Positions 57,790-64,000 of a stretch of 64,000 bases of DNA are shown here, piece after piece; position 1 is the stretch's first letter, and each line of letters begins with the position of its first letter. The position numbers were made by a program, and so were the translations under genes. The DNA comes from Paulownia fortunei (Eukaryota > Streptophyta > Magnoliopsida > Lamiales > Paulowniaceae), in contig CM033122.1 in NCBI GenBank assembly GCA_019321725.1, positions 13,604,274 through 13,668,273 on the forward strand, in the 5' to 3' direction. Under the pieces are notes generated by a model. The model saw only the letters and a program-made list of their open reading frames with translations, did not search any database and had not been told where the DNA came from.

Positions 57790-59803
57790 AAGGCAACAAT
57801 GGCAATCATGAAACAAGCTTCTATAGCCGTGATCATAAACATGTTCCAAATCAAAGGTCTTCTTGAGAAGAGACATAGACTAGCCCATAAAAACTTCTGC
57901 ATACAATGTAGGCTTGCAAGGAGGGTACCACATTCCATAGGCATAGGTGTTGTAACACTAGTGCATATATGTGGGGTGCATATTAGTGAACAAGTATACT
58001 AAACAACCCTACTTGAAAATTTCCAAAGAAATATTGATTGTTGAATGAGAATTTTTTTTTGTTACGATAGTGCATAAATTAGTTATTTGATTTGATACAC
58101 CATTGTAACCTTGTATACAACATGATGTACTTTGATTTATCCTTTGATTATAGAACAATCACAAAAGAGATACTTTGGGTACATCATCCTTGTGTATGGA
58201 GGTTTACAAGTGGCCAACAAAGATCCGTCAACCCATCTGATAGAATACATGATTCTCCTATGTTTTCCATGGTTATTGACTTGCAAGTCCTTGGCTAAGG
58301 CAAGATGGAAGTTTAAAAAAGAATTTCTGATTCCATCAAGATGTCATGAAACTAGCAAAGGGTACAAAGAATTAAGCTATTAGAGTTTTGACTAATAATT
58401 CGTGTCATAGGCTTAATCAGGAGTTTAGTTGACGGAAAGACTGTACTTGTACGATATTCATAATTGGAAAGGTTTGCCTTTTTATCCATGTCTAGGTCTT
58501 TATAATGTATTGATAGATGCTAACCATGACTGAAGAAGTTCTCAAAATTAATGGGTAAATTTCAAGATGATTAATTAATTAGATTGAATAATCAAGAATA
58601 TAAAGTATTCAGATTAATTTACAAGAGTTGCGAGCCTACTACTAGTATATGGGTGAACCTAAGGGGTCACACAAGTCAAGTGTTGAATTAATTTATTAAT
58701 TAATTGAATTAATTAATTAAACTAATTACATTAGGTAGCCCAGTTGGAACAAATAAATATTTGATTGGATTAAATAATTATAATGAACTTATTTATTTAA
58801 TATGATGAATTAATTTAAATGATATGATTAATTAAATTGCCCCTAATTAATTGATTGGGTCTATATCATCAGGTTTGGGCTTTGTGAAATTTAAAGGCGA
58901 ATTAGGATTTAAATAATGAATTTAATTCCAAATGATGGAAGGAGTAGAAAATCCTTATAAGATAAGGAAACTTCCTTCTAAAGGTGGAGAAGAAAATAAA
59001 TGAGAGAGTCCCTTATGGAAGGGGCTTTGGGGGCCGATTAATGACCCCTTGTTACACATTTTTGGATCAGTTTTTTGGGGGGCAGAATTCGTGAGTTTTC
59101 AGTAGAAAATGGCCTTTTCCAATCAGTTTCCAATCCACTCCAAGCTGCTGAAAAATGTGAACCTTTTCAGCACACAGACAGCTTTGGTTCTGGAGTTTTG
59201 CCAGTAGCAAATTTCACACTTTTTGCAAGAAAACAGGAGAGAAAAACAGTTTTTTTATTTACTAAAATCTGCACAAAAAAATCGTTTCTTTGTCTACCAA
59301 ATTTGTCCACCTCGTCCGCCCCCTACAATTGATTTTGATTCCCAATTCAAGTGTTGATTTACGAATTAAACTCAATCACCTGATTACACAAATAATTTGT
59401 GTTATTTGTTCCAAACCATTAAACAAGTTCTTAGGTTAGAATTATCGAATCAAATCCTACTTAATAAGAATATTTACAAGGCGGAGTGTAGATATGATAA
59501 GAAGGGTAACACTTGAAACTCTAAGCAAATCTTTCCAATGCAAGGGATTTGGATCAAGCATGTGAATTGGTTCGTGGGAGAATGATTTAGATCATTGCAC
59601 TCATTCTCTTCAACTGGAACCAAAAAGATAAAGATAAAATTTCTAAAACTTTCCACTTTAGGTATTAAAAAACCCACAACTGAGTTATTATGAAATGGAT
59701 TGGGGATTCATTTTTATTTACCATGATATAGTATTTATTTCTTATTATGAAAATTTTTAAATTTTACTGCATTAATATTTCCTAGGTTCACGTCGACCCA
59801 ACA
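57790..59803 (+). repeat. LTR-A, plus orientation, 5' truncated
   Basis: From about 57790 (block CTTCTATAGCCGTGATC) to GTCGACCCAACA at 59803 the order matches LTR-A sense, including GTGGCCAACAAAGATCC at about 58210 and the TTAATTAATT runs at 58570-58860. The first 200 bases of the LTR are missing. It ends exactly at leader sequence of an opposite-strand Copia element, so it is probably an insertion in that leader, a solo LTR whose left part was deleted. Confidence 0.75.
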
Positions 59804-60534
59804 CTAACAACATTAGCAATTGCATCACCAAGCAACCCTCAGCCATTTTGCCTCACCTCTTTTTGTATGCCCCAATTTTATGATCACATATGATACTAAG
59901 TCTCAAGCATTAACCTATCAAACCTCCACGTAAATGGAGCATCTAAAAGTCCCATGACTCATGGACAATGATAAAGCCAAGTCCATCTCATGGGCATCAC
60001 CATGTTTAGTATTGATCACAACTTTTCATCATTTAGGCATCCCATGACTCATGAAAAATGTCCTAAATGCGGTTGCATGGTCATGTCAACTACTTTTAAT
60101 GGAAGTCACGGACAATTGAGTCCAACTCAATTTTGCCCATTTTTATTTGATATGGAATTTTGTCAAAAAATTCATAAATACTTGACTTTCAAGTGAGAGT
60201 TCGTTTTAATAATTTCAATTCCTCAACTATTATTCCTAAACTCTTTTACTTAATGTTACACTATCTTAACAACCATAAGCATAATCAACAGACAAGTATT
60301 AAATAAACCAAACATGCATCATCATACATACATAATAAAAAGGGTGATCATGGGTCATATCCTGTATGATCCACTCGAGCCAAAGTGGATCAATAATCAG
60401 TCTAAGGGTAACAATTAAAAAGATAAATAGATCCTATCAATTATATGAATGTATCACCCATACATTCATGGGCTTTTATTTCTTACTTTTTCTTCATCTT
60501 ACTCTTTTTTGTTCACCAAATAGAAGACTCACAT

Positions 60535-60684
60535 CCTATCACTACTCTCATTATATTTGCTACTCTAAATAATAAACCTTGGAATTTTCCAAGGAGAAGT
60601 ATATAGGAGCCTATCACTACTCTCATTATATTTGCTACTCTAAATAATAAACCTTGAAATTTTCCAAGGAGAAGTATATAGGAG
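60535..60684. repeat. 75-bp tandem duplication in the leader
   Basis: Two adjacent 75-base copies start at 60535 and 60610 (CCTATCACTACTCTC...). I saw one difference (CTTGGAATT against CTTGAAATT). The homologous leader at about 15030-15115 has a single copy, so the duplication arose in this lineage. Confidence 0.9.
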
Positions 60685-60989
60685 GAAAATAGGATATACA
60701 TTCAGAGTAAAAGGAGAAAAATGCGAGAAACGCATGCCTCATTTTAAACTAAAAAATAATCCAAACATATAGAATATCTATAATTAAATGGTCTAGGATC
60801 CATGATCATCCTCACTAACGTACACATGCTTAATTTATACATCATATGTCTTAAATTCAAAGCATGTAAATTCACCATGTAATTAACTTGCCATTTTTTA
60901 AGTTTGAGAATTAAATTCATGATTTTTTAAGACAAACTCCCTTTTCACATTTTCAAAATTAACAATTAAATTAAAAATTTGAAAAATCA

Positions 60990-61275
60990 ATTTTGCATGA
61001 CACAACCTAGGGCAGCCTACTTGCGTGAGCCCATCCTCTGCGATGGGAATCCTACCCGTCGCATTGGTAGGCACCAGACGTGCAGCCCATCTGCTTTCAA
61101 AGAAACAGTTTATGGGCAGCCGACGGACAGCCTTCCTACCACTTACCTGGATGGGCGGTCAAGTGCCACCTGCTTGGGCATTCGCCAAGGTAGTTACGTG
61201 GGTGGGTGTGACATTCCTACCCTTTGCTGCACTGCTCTATTGGTAATAGTCCACCATCGGTTCCTATATGACGGT
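60990..61275. other. GC-richer block in the Copia leader
   Basis: GC content rises clearly between AT-rich flanks. It lies in the same leader position as the GC-rich repeat of element 3 (15413-15815), but the words differ (GCCCATCCTCTGCGATGGG, GTGGGTGGGTGTGAC). Frames are open but match nothing I know. Confidence 0.55.
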
Positions 61276-61446
61276 GGTGGGCTTTGAACGATTTTTTTTC
61301 TTGTGTGTGTTGTGTACATGATTCAACAATTAAATCATCATGCTAAATTAAAGATTTAATACCAAATAGAAATCAACAATTAAATACATAATCACATGAA
61401 TTTTTAGGCTTTAAACCACAAAAGTAATTAAGAACGCAGAACTTAT

Positions 61447-61458
61447 GCTCTAATACCA
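61447..61458 (-). other. Primer binding site relic, tRNA-Met type
   Basis: The minus strand reads TGGTATTAGAGC, a one-mismatch copy of the Copia PBS. It is one base from the LTR start at 61460. Confidence 0.75.
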
Positions 61459-61459
61459 C

Positions 61460-63057
61460 TATTAAGTTTACATAATCATGGGATTTAAAGCAGTTGAAAT
61501 TTTAAAAAATTAAAAATTTGAATATAACAATTAAATGCATGATTCCCTGATTCGTAGACATTAGTTAGATGCATTCGTAAATTATTCTCTTAATTAAAAA
61601 TAAAATTTCATGAATATACCAGATTGAATTGCACTCCTAATGGACGATGTATGAATGATTCAAATCATCTAGCCCTCATCAGAAATTTGATCCACAAGAA
61701 CTCCATAGGGCTATGAGTATCACACCATAAGCTAAACCACAAACTTATATACCTTGCTAGAAGTTTATAATTCAAATTCTAATCTTGAATATAGGAGTGT
61801 AGTTGTAATTCTTAAATCAATTGGGTGATAGAAGAATTACACTAATCTATCAAAAGGTTGGAAACTTTTTGATATGTAAAAGACACAAAACTAGAGAAAA
61901 ATGAGGAGGGGGCATATGTATGCTTGTAAAAACTCTATAATTTTGATACACAAGCTTGATCAATCCTATTCCAAATAGGTTTGATCCCCTTTCTTATTTT
62001 ATCCCCGTCTCTTTCCTTCTTATTTTGTTTCTTTCTTTCCAAGACTAGGAGTCTTTGATTAAATTTCATCTACGTCAAGATGTCTTAGACTTAATCTCCA
62101 AGACTTCTAGTTGGACATCTCCTACGAGCCCATTAATCTTGGTTTTGGATTTTAATTGATCTCTATTAATTAATTTAAACCAATTGTAACTATTTGATCC
62201 AATCAATCAATTAATTGGTTCATTGGACTACCCAATTACAATTGCCCCAACTTAAGTAATTTTATTATTAAAATTGGTTAAACTAATCCAACCCATTAAA
62301 TTAATTTAAAACTCTTAATTAATTAATCCAATCAATAAATTAATTCAATGGCAAAAGGTCCCTAATTAATTTAAATGGATGAATTAATTTAACTCATTAA
62401 GTTAATTCTAACTCAAGTTAATTAATTTTATTAATTAACCTAATCCAACTCCTTGGATTACTTTCTAATTTAGTAGCAGACTTTCTCGTTTTGTCTATGG
62501 CCTCGTAGGTTCACAACTAAGTTAGCAGTGAGCTTGCAACTTAAATAATTATATAAAATATAATTTAATTAATTGATCCAATTAATTAATCTATCTTGGA
62601 TTAACTCCTTAATTCCAAGAACCACACAAATCAAATGAAGCATCTAGTAGTGCATTAACGACCTAGTCTTAGGTGAATTAGCAAGCAAATCTATTTACAT
62701 TATGAGCACCATGCAAATTCGGTCCTTCCATCAACTAACCTCCTGTTTAAGTTTAGGACATGAATTATTAATTGAAATCCCATTTGACTTATTAGCTATG
62801 ATTTCATTTCTAGTCACATTGAGTCCACATGAACATCAGAAAACTGCCGCTAAAATTTATTTGCTCTAGCGAGAGATTTTTGAGTCAAGAACCATTAAAT
62901 GCATATGAGATTCACCTATTCTACTAGATAGGTAACGGGTCACTCATTGACCACCATACACAAGGATCATATACCCAATACAAGCTTTTTATGATTGTTA
63001 TGCAATTGAGAATACATCAAAGTATATGATGTTGTCCACAAGACTACCATGGTGTCT
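61460..63057 (-). repeat. LTR-A, minus orientation, truncated
   Basis: The plus strand starts TATTAAGTTTACATAATCATG, a decayed form of TGTTGGGTTCACGCGATC. It continues in LTR-A order with the TTAATTAATT tracts and CACTCATTGACCACCATACA. It stops after GACTACCATGGTGTCTC, where another LTR-A start (TATTAGGTTCGCGTGG) begins at about 63059. It is the 5' LTR of the Copia leader to its left. Confidence 0.75.
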
Positions 63058-63058
63058 C

Positions 63059-63110
63059 TATTAGGTTCGCGTGGTCCTAAGAAATGTATATTTTCACAAC
63101 CTCCCAACAA
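63059..63110 (-). repeat. Short LTR-A end fragment
   Basis: TATTAGGTTCGCGTGGTCC and AAATGTATATTTT match the plus-strand opening of the element 3 LTR (TGTTGGGTTCGCGCGATCC). About 50 bases remain before a TA microsatellite (63117-63134) and unrelated sequence. Confidence 0.6.
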
Positions 63111-63229
63111 TATGTATACATATATATATATAAGCAACATGTGCAACATAATTTGTGCATGTATGTGTGTGTATAACTTTTTTTATTTTTTTTATTTTGA
63201 CAAACTATTTATAAAATTAAAGTGCTTTC

Positions 63230-64000
63230 ACATCCTGTAACACTGTATATACATAGGTAGTTATTAAAACATTAACAAGATCTATCAAAATCATCACAAC
63301 CTCAAACTATCTGTCATAAAGGAATTTTGAAAGTGATATACAGGATAATGTCACTAATATAATACAATAAACTATAAAATCAAAAGCGTAGCCCACAAAA
63401 TAGCCCTACAGGTCGTCATCCAAGTACATTAATCTTCGAAAGCCTGTAGGAGCTCCACTTCCAGCCCAATAAGTCAGAGGTCTCAAGTCTCACCATGCTC
63501 ACTTACAAAGTATGAACTACATGAGCTAACACTCAATAAGTAAAGTCATGTATGACAAGAGTATGATATAAAATCTCATACAACTTATCTCTAAGATATG
63601 ATGCTATAAATGTGTCAAATTTGAGTACTCATAAATCAAAGAGTTTTATTAAAATCATTTCATTTTATTGGGCCCTTGGCCCACCTAATATGTAACGAAA
63701 AGAGCTCTACACAATATTAATAATCAATGGCCATAAACAAATTGACTCAGTCTAGAAGCCATCTTTTGGGATCACCAGAGGTCCATCTCCTGCCTTCCCC
63801 TATGATCCTCCAAAAGTCTTCCTACCGACGGAGTCAATAAGGATACAGTTAAGTGGTTCACCCTCTCGTGACCACCAGAGGCACACCCTCTGTCAACCCC
63901 TGTGATCCTCCGAGAAGTAACACTCGCGGCACCCTAAAATATCACATAAGTACGCCTCGCATGCCTTAGTACACTAGTAGTGGCCAACCAAAATATTTTC
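63230..64000. other. Unassigned repeat-like sequence, possibly a Gypsy LTR
   Basis: Base composition changes here. Two similar blocks, GGGATCACCAGAGGTCCATC (63769) and GTGACCACCAGAGGCACACC (63869), are each followed by CCTGCCTTCCCCTATGATCC or CTGTCAACCCCTGTGATCC. Short internal duplications of this kind are common in LTRs of chromovirus-type Gypsy elements. No border, PBS or coding domain lies in view, so the assignment is weak. Confidence 0.3.

Larger units (their letters stand above)
59804..61446 (-). other. Leader of a Copia element
   Basis: This matches the leader of element 3 in order: TAACAACATTAGCAATTGCAT (compare 14307) and then CCCCAATTTTATGATC. After that come CCATACATTCATGGGC and the block with GAAATTTTCCAAGGAGAAG. 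A 75-bp tandem duplication (60535-60684) and a GC-richer block (about 60990-61275) lie in it. It leads to a PBS at 61447-61458 on the minus strand. No gag is seen to the left. Confidence 0.7.

Noticed and set aside
60513..60701. A repeat-containing small protein on the minus strand
   Set aside because: The repeated peptide is only the translation of the 75-bp duplication in a non-coding leader.

Overview
The window looks like nuclear DNA of a flowering plant, most likely a eudicot. It is AT-rich, almost all of it is decayed and nested LTR retrotransposons of plant Copia and Gypsy types, and its one intact gene is an intron-containing nuclear gene for a plastid ribosomal protein. No species call is possible from the sequence alone.

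The only intact protein-coding gene I can support is on the minus strand at 39984-44724. It encodes chloroplast 50S ribosomal protein L19 (bL19c). I assembled it by hand from five exons with GT-AG introns; it gives an uninterrupted 221-residue precursor with a plastid transit peptide. Its flanks (38221-39983 and 44725-45954) are the only longer stretches where I see no transposon.

1-20200: nested Copia elements, all on the minus strand. Element 1 (1-8469, running off the left edge) carries a dead gag-pol, a leader, a tRNA-Met-type primer binding site (PBS) and a 2.2-kb 5' LTR. A solo LTR (4461-6166, duplication TTTTA) sits in its leader. Element 1 abuts element 2 (8470-8952 and 18396-20026), and element 2 is split inside its protease motif by element 3 (8953-18395, duplication ACTAA). 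Element 3 is structurally complete, with two 2.14-kb LTRs, but has a dead polyprotein. All share one LTR family, here called LTR-A (sense strand starts TGTTAGAG and ends CCAACA).

20197-34376: a Tork-like Copia remnant; a plus-strand Athila-like Gypsy 3' region, LTR, PBS and gag; an inverted Gypsy gag, PBS and LTR meeting it head to head; then another LTR-A Copia remnant.

34377-38220: a minus-strand Tat-like Gypsy 5' region (LTR, PBS) with two minisatellite arrays and a possible piece of accessory ORF.

45955-54419: an 8.5-kb Tat-lineage Gypsy element. It has two LTRs, a sense gag-protease relic, no recognisable reverse transcriptase or integrase, and an antisense accessory ORF resembling the Transposase_28 family. 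An Athila-like LTR is nested inside it. 54578-64000: a small Copia LTR with a perfect PBS, fragments of LTR-A in both orientations, a further Copia leader and LTR, and an unassigned LTR-like sequence at the right edge.

Nothing here suggests a bacterial system, CRISPR array, rRNA or tRNA gene. The most interesting features are the architecture of the Tat element, the head-to-head Gypsy pair, the exactly resolved nested insertions, the GC-rich repeat in the Copia leader and the small first exon of the L19 gene.
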